Below are positions 30,828 through 39,755 of a stretch of 39,859 nucleotides of DNA, piece by piece; position 1 is the stretch's first letter, and every line of letters begins with the position of its first letter. Origin of the DNA: a virus; the IMG/VR virus record IMGVR_UViG_3300042453_005387, positions 1 through 39,859 of that record; one strand, 5' to 3'. Position numbers and translations under genes: made by a program. The notes under the pieces are model-generated. The model had not been told where the DNA came from, searched no databases, and saw only the letters and a list, made by a program, of their open reading frames with translations.

Positions 30828-31025
30828 CTAATATTCAGATAAATAATCTATAACATCTAGTTTTTCATCGTCGGAACCAGTTTTTTCTGTCTTTTCTTTT
30901 TCTACTTTATCTTGTACTGCATGTAGTTTTGAAAAAATTAAAGACCTAGATGGCTGAAACTTCGATAAAGATGTTTCAGCCATCTTGTTACTTTTTAAAA
31001 ATTTTTGTGGATTTTTAGATAGCAT
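30828..31025 (-). CDS. Hypothetical small protein with internal hairpin
   Basis: A 65-residue, charged protein. Its ATG directly follows the stop of the upstream gene, so translation should be coupled. Codons 14-26 or so lie in a long inverted repeat (30948-30985). The C-terminal half is acidic and helical (VQDKVEKEKTEKTGSDDEKLDVIDYLSEY). No family recognised. Confidence 0.5.
   Translation of the reverse strand: MLSKNPQKFLKSNKMAETSLSKFQPSRSLIFSKLHAVQDKVEKEKTEKTGSDDEKLDVIDYLSEY
30948..30985. repeat. 13-bp perfect inverted repeat inside a small gene
   Basis: AGATGGCTGAAAC (30948-30960) and its exact complement (30973-30985) are separated by 12 nt. On the minus strand the stem is followed after a short gap by a T-rich stretch (CTTTAATTTTTT), so it could attenuate transcription or block translation of the small gene that contains it. 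Confidence 0.7.
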
Positions 31026-31424
31026 TTATTCTTCTTCGTCTTCGTCTTCTTTAGATGATGCATTATTTTTAATTAAAATATCTACACTATCAATGGTTTG
31101 ACTTTCTTCATTTTTTTGTGATTTTTTTTCTTCTATATCATCTAAATAATTTGTATCTTCTGGCGAACCGTCTCCAAATCTTTCCTGGGCCCACGCCCTG
31201 GTATTATCGATTCTGTCGCAGAAAAAATGCGTACCTTCATCATCAACAACAATTATTTTTCTCGGCCTGTGGGTTATTTCAGCACCCTTTAGGCTGGTTA
31301 ATCTATTTTCTGGGACTCCCTCAGAAAGTAAATACTCGACTCTTTCTGGATTGATTTCTTCGTCGGTTACACAACAAAAAAATTTTTTGCTTTTACTATA
31401 TTTTTTAATATTTGTATTTTTCAT
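31026..31424 (-). CDS. Hypothetical protein with degenerate zinc-finger-like N-terminus
   Basis: A 132-residue protein. Residues 16-45 ('FFCCVTDEEINPERVEYLLSEGVPENRLTSL') resemble the start of short C4 zinc fingers (DksA/TraR-like: C-x-x-C, I-x-x-x-R, YL), but only an adjacent Cys pair remains, so metal binding is doubtful. The middle has 'RKIIVVDDEG' and the end is a long acidic tail (EEDEDEEE). It is the first gene of the small-gene cluster reading away from the divergent region next to the terminase. Confidence 0.55.
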   Translation of the reverse strand: MKNTNIKKYSKSKKFFCCVTDEEINPERVEYLLSEGVPENRLTSLKGAEITHRPRKIIVVDDEGTHFFCDRIDNTRAWAQERFGDGSPEDTNYLDDIEEKKSQKNEESQTIDSVDILIKNNASSKEDEDEEE

Positions 31425-31457
31425 TATTTTTTTTGCCGTGACCGGAATACAGAAATC

Positions 31458-31628
31458 TCAGAAGAAAATTCGTCCTACATATTTACTTGGATTATTAATA
31501 TATTCATGATAGCTTGGCGCTCGAAACTCTTTTTTAATCCTTTTTTTGGATCTTGCAAGAATTATTTTTTCACCTATTATCTCTAAGCTTCCAATAAATA
31601 TTTTAATTGCTCGATTATACATATACAT
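31458..31628 (-). CDS. Hypothetical small basic protein
   Basis: A 56-residue reading frame (ATG at 31628; a second Met at codon 3) ending at a TGA at 31458. The sequence is protein-like: an amphipathic N-terminal segment (NRAIKIFIGSLEIIGEKIIL), then a basic patch (ARSKKRIKKEFR) and an aromatic tail (SYHEYINNPSKYVGRIFF). It fills most of the gap between the divergent 132-residue gene and the terminase, leaving about 20 nt before the terminase ATG. No known family; support is from composition and fit. Confidence 0.5.
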   Translation of the reverse strand: MYMYNRAIKIFIGSLEIIGEKIILARSKKRIKKEFRAPSYHEYINNPSKYVGRIFF

Positions 31629-31649
31629 TAATATTAAATCAATAAATAA

Positions 31650-33365
31650 ATGGGACCAAACGATATACCAGTTTCAAAAGAGGAGCTTCAATCCATCTAC
31701 AGGAAATTAGCTCCTAAACTAGATCTAGTAAACCTAGTCCCATCATCAATAAGTTTTCAGGGCAAACCTTTAGATATTCTACATAGAAGACCAATGTTCT
31801 CACCAATGTTTAGAAAGGAGAGAACGGCGTTAAAAGACGTTTATATGTGCGGAAGGCAGATTGGAAAAACTGTCTCAATTAGCAGCTCAATTTTAATGAA
31901 TTGTTGGTGGAGAGAGTTTTTTAGACTGCTTTATGTTGCTCCAATGTCTATCTATACTCAGAGGTTGCATAGTATGTTTATGCAACCGATGATTCACGGA
32001 AAGTTATTGCCGTGGTCTGTGTCAGATAGTTCATGTATGTGCAACGTACACGAAAAAAGTTTTTTAACCGGTAGCCGATATGTAGGTATATCATGTTTTA
32101 ACAACGCTCAAAATGCCCTTGGTTTGAGCGTTGATTGGGTTATGTTCGACGAAACTCAGGACTTGAATTCCGATTTTATTCCTCAAATACGAGAAGTTAT
32201 CGGAACCTCTGAATATCGATACGAAAGTTATTTTGGTACTGCTAGGGGTGTAGATAATACCCTAACCACACTTTTTGAGTCATCAACTCAAAATATTTGG
32301 ACAATGAAGTGTGCACATTGCGGACACGAAAATACTCCAACTATATCTGGGAATGTTTTAGACATGATACAGATACAAGGAATAAGTTGTGTAAAATGTA
32401 AAAAATTATTAGACGTTGAGAGAGGAACATGGAGGCCACTGTTTAAGTATGATCCAATCAAAAGAGACAAGGATGGATATCATATCCCACAAATAATAAT
32501 AAAAGATCGTATCACTCCACATTCAAGATACATTGATACTATTTATAATAAACTGCATGGTTCTTCAGCGTATTCAGAGTCAAGATTTTTGCAAGAAATA
32601 CTTGGAATTCCAACCTCACAAGGAGGTGTACCAATAACTCAACAAGATATCATAGATGCAAGCGTTTTACCTATAGAAAAAGATACGGAGTGGAATGCCC
32701 AACAATATCAAAGAGTCTCTGGTGGAGTTGATTGGGGTGGTGCAGAAATAGTTAGCTTTACTGTAGGCACTGTAGTTGGGTATAGAAACGGCTATTTTGA
32801 TTGCTTTGGGGCGATAAGACCAACTGGTATCCCAGACGAACAGAGACACTATATAATCGGAGACTATTTAACTAAGTCTACTGGAAGTAGAGTAGAGGTA
32901 ATTGGAGCTGACGCTGGATTTGTTGGCAGTGTTCAGAACCCAAACCTTGCACAGTACACCGGCGTACCGGTTGCCTCAATTGCTTACGGTACAACAAAAA
33001 GGTTTTTTATACCTCAATCTAACAACTGTTTTACAGTAGATAGAACAACAATTATATACATTGTTTTTGCTTTAATTAAGATGAAAAGAATCAGGTTTCC
33101 AAGCGGATCTTGGTTTGAGCAGTACACGAGAGATTTACTCGCTATATTTACCGAAGATATAGTTAATACACATGGTATAACTGCAAGAAGATACAGCAGG
33201 TATAAAGATAGGCCAGATGATTTTGTTCACTCACTCGGATATGCTGTATTTATGGCTGCTCTTGGTATAGACGACTTACCAGCAATGGCTGGAATGCCGC
33301 CCAATATGTCAATTAATGCTCCGTACATCAAAGACATTGGAGAAGAGGTCGCATCATTCCATTAA
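31650..33365 (+). CDS. terL: Terminase large subunit
   Basis: A 571-residue packaging ATPase/nuclease. Walker A 'GRQIGKT' (68-74), Walker B 'WVMFDETQD' (Asp167/Glu168) and a coupling motif 'YFGTARG' (194-200) form the motor. A zinc-ribbon insert (Cys221, Cys224, Cys247, Cys250) follows, as in GpA-like terminases. The RNase H-type nuclease has Asp361 in 'GGVDWGG', Asp421 in 'GADAG' and Asp523/524 in 'RPDDFVHS'. It translocates genomic DNA into the prohead and cuts it. It is one of only three plus-strand genes in the window. Its 3' end overlaps a convergent minus-strand gene by 12 nt. No small terminase subunit is identifiable here. Confidence 0.92.
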   Translation: MGPNDIPVSKEELQSIYRKLAPKLDLVNLVPSSISFQGKPLDILHRRPMFSPMFRKERTALKDVYMCGRQIGKTVSISSSILMNCWWREFFRLLYVAPMSIYTQRLHSMFMQPMIHGKLLPWSVSDSSCMCNVHEKSFLTGSRYVGISCFNNAQNALGLSVDWVMFDETQDLNSDFIPQIREVIGTSEYRYESYFGTARGVDNTLTTLFESSTQNIWTMKCAHCGHENTPTISGNVLDMIQIQGISCVKCKKLLDVERGTWRPLFKYDPIKRDKDGYHIPQIIIKDRITPHSRYIDTIYNKLHGSSAYSESRFLQEILGIPTSQGGVPITQQDIIDASVLPIEKDTEWNAQQYQRVSGGVDWGGAEIVSFTVGTVVGYRNGYFDCFGAIRPTGIPDEQRHYIIGDYLTKSTGSRVEVIGADAGFVGSVQNPNLAQYTGVPVASIAYGTTKRFFIPQSNNCFTVDRTTIIYIVFALIKMKRIRFPSGSWFEQYTRDLLAIFTEDIVNTHGITARRYSRYKDRPDDFVHSLGYAVFMAALGIDDLPAMAGMPPNMSINAPYIKDIGEEVASFH

Positions 33366-33551
33366 GAACCCAGAGTGTTTTTTTAAGAACTTTCTCAATG
33401 GATGAAGCGCCCTTTTCCCAATATGTATAGTCAATATATCTACTTTTCTGTCCCTGTGGAATAATTTTACTCCCTTAGAACACTTCTTAACAATAAAACC
33501 ATTCTTTTGGGATTCTTGTATCAATTCAAGTACTTTGTGTCTGTCACTCAT
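33354..33551 (-). CDS. HicA-like small protein
   Basis: A 65-residue basic protein with the layout of a HicA/YcfA-type dsRBD fold: helix 'KVLELIQESQKNGF', strands 'IVKKCSKGVKLFH' and 'DILTIHIG', then helix 'LHPLRKFLKKHSG'. HicA toxins have a catalytic His after a Gly in the first hairpin; here that position reads 'SKGVKLFH', so the His is shifted and RNase activity is uncertain. No HicB-like antitoxin is next to it. Its tail overlaps the terminase stop, and the 113-residue gene ends 20 nt upstream. Confidence 0.5.
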   Translation of the reverse strand: MSDRHKVLELIQESQKNGFIVKKCSKGVKLFHRDRKVDILTIHIGKRALHPLRKFLKKHSGFLME

Positions 33552-33571
33552 ATATTTTATGATTTAATACG

Positions 33572-33913
33572 CTACAGCTCTTTTTCTATTTTCTGTGGCT
33601 TGCGCATCCACGTCATCGGTTTTATGTTCTGGAACCAATCTTGTATGCTTGGTATCCTTCCAAGATCTTCAACGACGTGTTGCTCTGCTACCCACCTAGT
33701 TGGAATAGTTTTACCTGTAGATAATTTAATTGTTAATCCAAACTCTCTCTCACACTGATATATCCCCTCAGAATGATGTCTAAGCGCCCTATGTCTAAAA
33801 TCGGCAAACATCTCCTTGCTGGCGTCAAACCAGTGATGTATTTTTATATAATCATCTACTACGCCGCCCCACTTCTTTACAGATGAAAGGCTGTGATGAT
33901 ATGGATGGCTCAT
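33572..33913 (-). CDS. DUF6915-like protein
   Basis: A 113-residue protein with a distinctive conserved pattern: 'HPYHHSLSSVKKWGGVVDDYIKIHHWFD' at the start, 'RHRALRHHSEGIY' in the middle and 'IPTRWVAEQHVVEDLGRIPSIQDWF' in the second half. The many His/Trp positions and 'EQHV-EDLG-IPS' block match a family I know as DUF6915, found in plasmids, phages and other mobile elements, function unknown. It is adjacent to a DUF6878-like gene, another accessory family of the same kind. Confidence 0.7.
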   Translation of the reverse strand: MSHPYHHSLSSVKKWGGVVDDYIKIHHWFDASKEMFADFRHRALRHHSEGIYQCEREFGLTIKLSTGKTIPTRWVAEQHVVEDLGRIPSIQDWFQNIKPMTWMRKPQKIEKEL

Positions 33914-33915
33914 TT

Positions 33916-34437
33916 TTAATACTCGTGTTCGTGTGTTTCAGTTGTCTCAATAATCTCATTATGAACTAATTTTATAGTTTTTTTACGAACATCTAAAGCA
34001 ATCTCTCCATTTGACCCAGAGTTAATTTCCCATCCAGGGTGGTTAAATTCTAATATATCATAACAGAAATTTTCTATAGCTTCACTAATAGTTATATTAT
34101 CCTCGATATTTTGCTGGCCTTGATCATTGTTGTATATTGAGCCATAAAATCCGCCTTCATATCTTAATAGCCCAGATATTTTTGGCCATGAATCAATTTT
34201 AGAGCTTTTAATTTCTTTTTCTTTTTCTGGGCTTGAGCCAGAGTAAAAAGATACGCTATCTATAGCTCCACTATCTCCATAACCACTATAATTTATATAT
34301 ACATTTGAGACTTTACAAAAACTAAGGAAATTAAAAATTTTTTGCTTATTTTTTTGCACTACAGACTCAAAAGTATTTCTAACTTCTTTCAAGCGATCTT
34401 CTATTTGCTGTTGGGCAATTGTAATGTTGTTGTTCAT
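33916..34437 (-). CDS. DUF6878-like protein
   Basis: A 173-residue protein. A 'INYSGYGDSGAIDSVSFY' strand (about 49-66) and a C-terminal 'IENFCYDILEFNHPGWEINSGSNGEIALDV' block (about 119-148), followed by a strand and a His/Glu-rich end, match the DUF6878 pattern as I remember it (GDSG near the start; DLLE-H-GWE-N-G-G near the end). Function unknown. It lies 2 nt upstream of the DUF6915-like gene. Confidence 0.6.
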   Translation of the reverse strand: MNNNITIAQQQIEDRLKEVRNTFESVVQKNKQKIFNFLSFCKVSNVYINYSGYGDSGAIDSVSFYSGSSPEKEKEIKSSKIDSWPKISGLLRYEGGFYGSIYNNDQGQQNIEDNITISEAIENFCYDILEFNHPGWEINSGSNGEIALDVRKKTIKLVHNEIIETTETHEHEY

Positions 34438-34441
34438 TTTT

Positions 34442-35656
34442 TTATTGGTACTGCTTTATTTGTTCTGCCATTTCGTCTAATAATTGTTCTTTTGTGTAGC
34501 CAATTAAATGCAATAATTCAAGATGTATTGCTTCTAGCCAGAAGGGGGCTAAAATAATTTCACTAAAGGTTTTGTCTAAATTATTTTCATATCCCCAATC
34601 TTTTATCCAAAAAAAATCAATTAAAGTATTTGACTCTTCGCACGAAACAATTGTTTTTTCAAAAGACGTTCTTATTCTACGAATTGCGTCTTCTGTATCT
34701 TCGGCTTTAGATTGAATAAAATTAATATTATTCGTATAAAGATCTCTTTTGTAGACACCAGCATTAAACTGTCCAGTGTCCAGGCACTCATTTACAACAT
34801 ATGTTAAATTATCTTGGCCGACCTGCATTACACCAGCAAGTCTTAGCGTATTAGAGTTAGAAAAATTAATTGCTGGCCAATAAAATGGTTGCCATATCAT
34901 CATTCTATCTGAAAAACTAATGTCAATATTTCCATCTTTAATGTATCCGCCATATTTATTAAAAGATCTTTTATATATGGCGTCGGGTCTACCATAAAAA
35001 GACCCATATATTGTAGCATTTACGATTTCATTACTCTCCCCCTTATTTACTCTTTCCATTTTTGAATCTATAATAGATTTCTTTAGAAATACTTTTTCAT
35101 TTATTTTGCTTTGATCTCCGGTATCCAAAAAGGTGTCTTCATTAACTGTTTTTTCTCCCAAATCAAAAATTATTGACCTAGGGCTACATATTCTATCCAT
35201 GTTAGACCCTACACATAAATGACAAACTCTATCTAAGCCATTCATAATATGTAGCTTCATTATTTTTATTGCTCGATCATACAAATAATCTGAAATGTTT
35301 GTTTCGTCGCCAAAGTCATCAATCTGTGGAATAAACACTCTTGCAACGTTTATAGCCTTCTCTGATTCAGCGCCAGGTAGACCTCTTTCTTTTGCAATCT
35401 CATGTGCCGTATGTTTTATGCTGTTTTTCCCCAAATTTATTAAATTAAAGAAATTTTCAGAAACATGCAAAGATTTAAGGATTGATGAAGTTTTGATTAC
35501 GGTAGATGAATCACCAACCCAGCCACAATTCTTGAGGCAAGCCGCATGGTGTTGGGTAACTGCAATTTCGGTGCTGCCGCACTTCGGACATTTTGGATAA
35601 TTTAATTCATCTATTATACTTTTAAAAAATTTTTCGTCGTTTTCGTCGTCTTGCAT
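34442..35656 (-). CDS. Hypothetical protein with N-terminal zinc ribbon
   Basis: A 404-residue protein. Residues about 20-47 form a treble-clef or ribbon-like motif ('CPKCGSTEIAVTQHHAACLKNCGW') and a second Cys pair is at 'HLCVGSN' near residue 146. The rest is mixed alpha/beta and unrecognised, with a Trp/Phe-rich stretch 'MIWQPFYWPAINF'. It overlaps the upstream 808-residue zinc-finger gene by 43 nt, so the two are probably translated together and may act together on nucleic acid. Confidence 0.6.
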   Translation of the reverse strand: MQDDENDEKFFKSIIDELNYPKCPKCGSTEIAVTQHHAACLKNCGWVGDSSTVIKTSSILKSLHVSENFFNLINLGKNSIKHTAHEIAKERGLPGAESEKAINVARVFIPQIDDFGDETNISDYLYDRAIKIMKLHIMNGLDRVCHLCVGSNMDRICSPRSIIFDLGEKTVNEDTFLDTGDQSKINEKVFLKKSIIDSKMERVNKGESNEIVNATIYGSFYGRPDAIYKRSFNKYGGYIKDGNIDISFSDRMMIWQPFYWPAINFSNSNTLRLAGVMQVGQDNLTYVVNECLDTGQFNAGVYKRDLYTNNINFIQSKAEDTEDAIRRIRTSFEKTIVSCEESNTLIDFFWIKDWGYENNLDKTFSEIILAPFWLEAIHLELLHLIGYTKEQLLDEMAEQIKQYQ

Positions 35657-38040
35657 AATTTATTTTTGTTTATTGCCTTGCTGATATCGTTTGGTTTTTT
35701 TATTGATATTGCTATTTTTCTGTCGTTCCCAACAGACACAGGATAATTTATAGGATAACCTGAATCTATCATTGCTCTTATTATCTGTTTTTTCTTAAAA
35801 TTATACCCACACAATTCAAGATCAGAAAACACCTGAATGAGTATGATTGTGTTGTCCTGCACCTCTATAACTGAATTTAAAAATCTATTGTCGCTAGAGA
35901 TACAATATATAAATGACTCTAAATCTTTTTGAGCGTTGTTTAGTTTTGCCCTCGCGGACCTAAGATTTACTATTTTTTCCCTTGTATCAAGAAGCCCCTC
36001 AACCTGCTTTAAATAATTTTTGTCTCCACATATTAGCAGAAAATTGAATATAAATAATAGCATAGGCTCTGTCGTACAAAGAATATATGGGTCAGATTTA
36101 GTCTCCATAACCTGAAAATTTTCAGTATATTTTATGTTTTCATCCATTAATGATATAGTGTATTTATGTTTCTTGAGGTCAGATGTTTTGTATATTTTAG
36201 ATGAAAACTGAGGCATACTAATCTCATATAAACAATCTAATTCGGGCAGGCCTAAGACATCTGCCATTGCTGATATAATATTTTTATTTGAAACAATATG
36301 TGATCTAGTATTATTTATTGCATTGTATATAAAACTAAGACAACATATTAATACATCTGCACCAAATTGAGTCGAGCAGAAATTGTTTAATTGTTTTTTG
36401 CAAATCTCGTTATATTTATTTAGGTTATTTATATTTATTGGGTTTCGTACATCAAATGGTATATCTCCAACTATATTCTCAGATAGAATAACCCCAGATC
36501 TATCCAGTTTCCAGTTTCTTGAAGTCAGTGAATCTTTATATATTCCATAGATATCTTTTTTTAACACCTTAGATTTACCTGGGCTAAGTGAATAAATAAT
36601 TTGTGGAGCAAAAGACATGACGCCCTTGGTGCTATTCCACATCGGACATGCAGCCTCATTAGATAAGCAAATTGACGTAAGCTTATCAAATAGTTTTATG
36701 TGGTTAAAAAAGTGTTTATGTTTTATAAAAAATTGTATGCTCTTATCTTCTATAAAAATTCTGCATTCATACTCAAGTTTTGATTCTGAATCTTTTAAAA
36801 TATTATCAATATTTATCCAAAAGTTACTAACCGGCCTTAGTGTCCAGTCCTGCAGTATTTCGCAGTATTTATTATTATGTATTTTGAAGTTTTTATTTGC
36901 AGCCGATGTTTGGCTTGCGCCAGCCCCAATAGATATCAATTTTTCTGCAACGATAGATTTATCTATACAAAATTCTGTAGAGTATAGTTCTATCAATTCA
37001 TTTCTGAAATAGTCAGAACCATTCTGTGCTTTTAGAGCGTTTTGGCAAAAATAGTTTATATCATTGTTTTTTGAATTTTTGACATCATATATAATGTCTT
37101 TTGTTATTGAGTTTGGCTTTATTCTAAGCATCTCCTCTTCTATGCCTCTAGATAATGAATACATATTGCTTTCATCACTAGACAATCTATATACATTCAC
37201 AGCAGAGTTTTTATTATACAAACATGCAAACTTATGTGACTTTTCATTCGCCCCCAGAACTACATCTATGCTTGGCGGGGTTGTTGAGAAAAAATTCGCT
37301 TCTGAGTCAGACGACAATAAAACACATATTGGATAATAAAATTCGCCAACTGAATCTACTGAAGACTTGGATAATATAGAGGCTAATGTAGTAGAGTCTG
37401 TTAATATTAATTTATTCTTCCATGTAACGAAATCAACCCATCTTTCCGAGAGGATAGAGATGTTACCAGATAATATAGGTATTTTTATTTCTCCAACGTA
37501 TGAACCAAGAAGTGTATAAATTAAACATTTGCTTGGTATCCCATTTTCATCTCTTATCATTAAAAGGCTGTAGTCTGACTTGTAGTTTAGTTTTGTAGCG
37601 TTCTTTCTGAAAAACAAAAAATTTAAAGAGTCACCACGTACCTGAGACCAGTCGCCATAGCTTTTTACTCTTCTATCATCTAACTCAACCCTTTCTTTAT
37701 ATTTATGTCTACCGGTCTCAAATAAACTTAAAAATTTTAAGTATTTGTTTGCTCTTATGTTTAACTCTTTTGAGTTTTTTGGCGTGAAACCACACGAATT
37801 AAGTATGTCTATTATTTTTTCTTCACTAAAATTTAATACTTTTTTCATGTAAGAAACTGCACAATAACTATTACCACACAAAAAACACCTAAAAATGGGC
37901 TCACTACCCGTGATTAAAATTTCTAGACTTTCTTTGCTATTTATTTTATTGTGGCAAGAACACTCTACAACTGGTAAGATATTACCCGAACGAAGAATAT
38001 TGCAACTATGCAGCAACTTAGTTAAATTAATAGACGACAT
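35614..38040 (-). CDS. Large protein with primase-like (CHC2-type) zinc finger
   Basis: An 808-residue protein. The first 80 residues contain 'CSCHNKIN...FRCFLCGNSYCAVSYMKKVL', which matches the pattern of DnaG-type CHC2 zinc fingers (C-x-x-H, then C-x-x-C-G and a helix). Some segments downstream (LLMIRDENGIP, VCVLLSSDSE, VVLGANEKS) faintly recall the primase core and TOPRIM, but I cannot identify catalytic residues and no helicase Walker motifs are visible. It could be a second, diverged primase or a DNA/RNA-binding factor. It starts back-to-back with a plus-strand gene. Confidence 0.6.
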   Translation of the reverse strand: MSSINLTKLLHSCNILRSGNILPVVECSCHNKINSKESLEILITGSEPIFRCFLCGNSYCAVSYMKKVLNFSEEKIIDILNSCGFTPKNSKELNIRANKYLKFLSLFETGRHKYKERVELDDRRVKSYGDWSQVRGDSLNFLFFRKNATKLNYKSDYSLLMIRDENGIPSKCLIYTLLGSYVGEIKIPILSGNISILSERWVDFVTWKNKLILTDSTTLASILSKSSVDSVGEFYYPICVLLSSDSEANFFSTTPPSIDVVLGANEKSHKFACLYNKNSAVNVYRLSSDESNMYSLSRGIEEEMLRIKPNSITKDIIYDVKNSKNNDINYFCQNALKAQNGSDYFRNELIELYSTEFCIDKSIVAEKLISIGAGASQTSAANKNFKIHNNKYCEILQDWTLRPVSNFWINIDNILKDSESKLEYECRIFIEDKSIQFFIKHKHFFNHIKLFDKLTSICLSNEAACPMWNSTKGVMSFAPQIIYSLSPGKSKVLKKDIYGIYKDSLTSRNWKLDRSGVILSENIVGDIPFDVRNPININNLNKYNEICKKQLNNFCSTQFGADVLICCLSFIYNAINNTRSHIVSNKNIISAMADVLGLPELDCLYEISMPQFSSKIYKTSDLKKHKYTISLMDENIKYTENFQVMETKSDPYILCTTEPMLLFIFNFLLICGDKNYLKQVEGLLDTREKIVNLRSARAKLNNAQKDLESFIYCISSDNRFLNSVIEVQDNTIILIQVFSDLELCGYNFKKKQIIRAMIDSGYPINYPVSVGNDRKIAISIKKPNDISKAINKNKLCKTTKTTKNFLKV

Positions 38041-39045
38041 ATGAAAGATTTTTATTACGATTACGGTTACAACTTTATCAAACTTTATAAAGATAAAGAA
38101 GTACCAAACTTCATTAAAGAAGCAAGCTCTTTAGAGCACGATGAATTAAATTCTTTACCTGACTCTGCTTTTGCCTCGGAGTCTACAAGAACATTGCCTA
38201 TTTCAGACCCAGCAAATGTATTTATGAGTGCAGTCTATTATTATGGGGCTAATCCGCCAAATGAAGCGGTCGAAAGCAGAATAATAAAAGCTGCTAAATT
38301 TTTTGATATACTTGAGGATGTTGAATCCATCAAAAGCGATCTATCTAGCAATAAAAAATCTGCAAACTTTGATGGTACATGGGAGATTTTTGTAAAAACA
38401 TCAAACGGGACCGTATCCAAGTTTAGCGGAACTAAAAATAGCATAGAAAAATTCGCCAATGAATTTATAGAAAAAATTGAGAGCAAGTGCGACTTTAATG
38501 GTAAAGTCTCCGCTGCAGAAAAAATTGCTAGCACATTAGAGAAATACAATATTTTAGTCCCAGAAAGAATTGCGCAGCTATCTGCTAGAAATATCTCAAA
38601 TACAGAAAAATTAGCAGAACAAATAAAAGCTAGAGCAATAAGAATATCTGATGACTCAAAAAAGGCTGAATTATGTAAATTGGCTGACGCACTTCAAGAG
38701 TCTTCAGATAAAAATATTGATGGAATGAAAAAAATAGCTGAGGTATTAGAAAAGGTAGATTCTCAGAATAATCTTAAAAAATATTACAATAAATTTTTCC
38801 TAGATCCATTTGCCAGCGTTTTTAATACTAGTGTAGATGAAGCAAAAAAAATGGCAAAAATAATTGAAATCGGAAACAGCTCTTACGATTCATATGATAT
38901 TCAAAAAATAGATATTGATATACTTAAAAAATCTTTATCTAAAGAGGCGCAAGAAATAATAGGCTTAAATACTGAATCTCCAGATTTATCTAAACTAAAT
39001 GAAATAAGCGAAGCGGATAAAGTAATTCTTGCGTCTTATCTATAA
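38041..39045 (+). CDS. Hypothetical helical protein
   Basis: A 334-residue protein, almost entirely helical and charged. The N-terminal part (about 1-60) is more polar and aromatic (YYDYGYNFIKLYKDKEVPNFIKEA). The region 150-240 has repeated charged helices with KLA/KIA motifs. The start ATG is immediately next to the divergent start of the 808-residue gene, so no intergenic promoter region exists. It overlaps the next gene by 1 nt. Its position downstream of terminase on the plus strand suggests a virion or packaging-module gene; this is context only. Confidence 0.6.
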   Translation: MKDFYYDYGYNFIKLYKDKEVPNFIKEASSLEHDELNSLPDSAFASESTRTLPISDPANVFMSAVYYYGANPPNEAVESRIIKAAKFFDILEDVESIKSDLSSNKKSANFDGTWEIFVKTSNGTVSKFSGTKNSIEKFANEFIEKIESKCDFNGKVSAAEKIASTLEKYNILVPERIAQLSARNISNTEKLAEQIKARAIRISDDSKKAELCKLADALQESSDKNIDGMKKIAEVLEKVDSQNNLKKYYNKFFLDPFASVFNTSVDEAKKMAKIIEIGNSSYDSYDIQKIDIDILKKSLSKEAQEIIGLNTESPDLSKLNEISEADKVILASYL

Positions 39046-39755
39046 TGTTAATCCATAAAACTAAAGACCAGGAAGTTTGTGGAAGAATTATGGCCACTCC
39101 TGGTACTATGGCTACCGTTTCTCATGCAATTGCGCTTCACTTTCTTGGAGAAGAAATTTATTCATGGGAGCCAGAAACACTTTCAATTGAACTAGCTGAT
39201 ACATTAGATGTTCAAATAGATGACGATAATTTAGATCGACTAAATGCAATTATATCTGCTGTTACTAGCAATAGCTTTTATAAAGATTGGGCTGCATTCA
39301 CTACAATAAGTTCCGTATTGAACGGAGAAAACGAACCAGACGAGATAGCAGAGATGACTGTTGCGGAATTTGCGTGGGCCGTTGTAGAAGTCAACATAAA
39401 TGATGGAGATGACGAGCCACAAATATTCTCTCCAGATATTTGTTCTTTGGTGGGGGTAGTGTTAGATCAAGAGGGATTTAGTTATGCCCCTGAATTATTG
39501 TCTTTCGCAAAAATGCCCGAAAAATACTTGGGCAGTACATATGGGCCTGAAATGAATCAGGAAAAAAGCAAAACAAATTATCAGGCTGGACTACTCGAAG
39601 AATACTTAAAGGATCAGGCTCTATTATTATACAAACAAATATCAATGTTGCCATGGCTATCTGAAGAAGATCTAGAAGGAATACTTGAAAATTTTTCAAG
39701 TCAAATTAGCCCAGTATCTAAGAAAAATAATAACGATGTTTTATATGGGGTGTAA
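39045..39755 (+). CDS. Hypothetical acidic protein
   Basis: An unrecognised 236-residue acidic protein. Its ATG overlaps the stop of the upstream gene (TAATG), so the pair is coupled. It has a short positively charged start (MLIHKTKDQEVCGRIMATPGTMATVSHAIALHFLG), then long helical acidic regions and a basic C-terminal tail. No membrane span. It is followed by a hairpin that probably ends the plus-strand transcript. Confidence 0.6.
   Translation: MLIHKTKDQEVCGRIMATPGTMATVSHAIALHFLGEEIYSWEPETLSIELADTLDVQIDDDNLDRLNAIISAVTSNSFYKDWAAFTTISSVLNGENEPDEIAEMTVAEFAWAVVEVNINDGDDEPQIFSPDICSLVGVVLDQEGFSYAPELLSFAKMPEKYLGSTYGPEMNQEKSKTNYQAGLLEEYLKDQALLLYKQISMLPWLSEEDLEGILENFSSQISPVSKKNNNDVLYGV

Noticed and set aside
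33507-33758. Plus-strand frames between the terminase and 38 kb
   Set aside because: They are shadows antisense to the well-supported DUF6915-like, DUF6878-like and zinc-finger genes.
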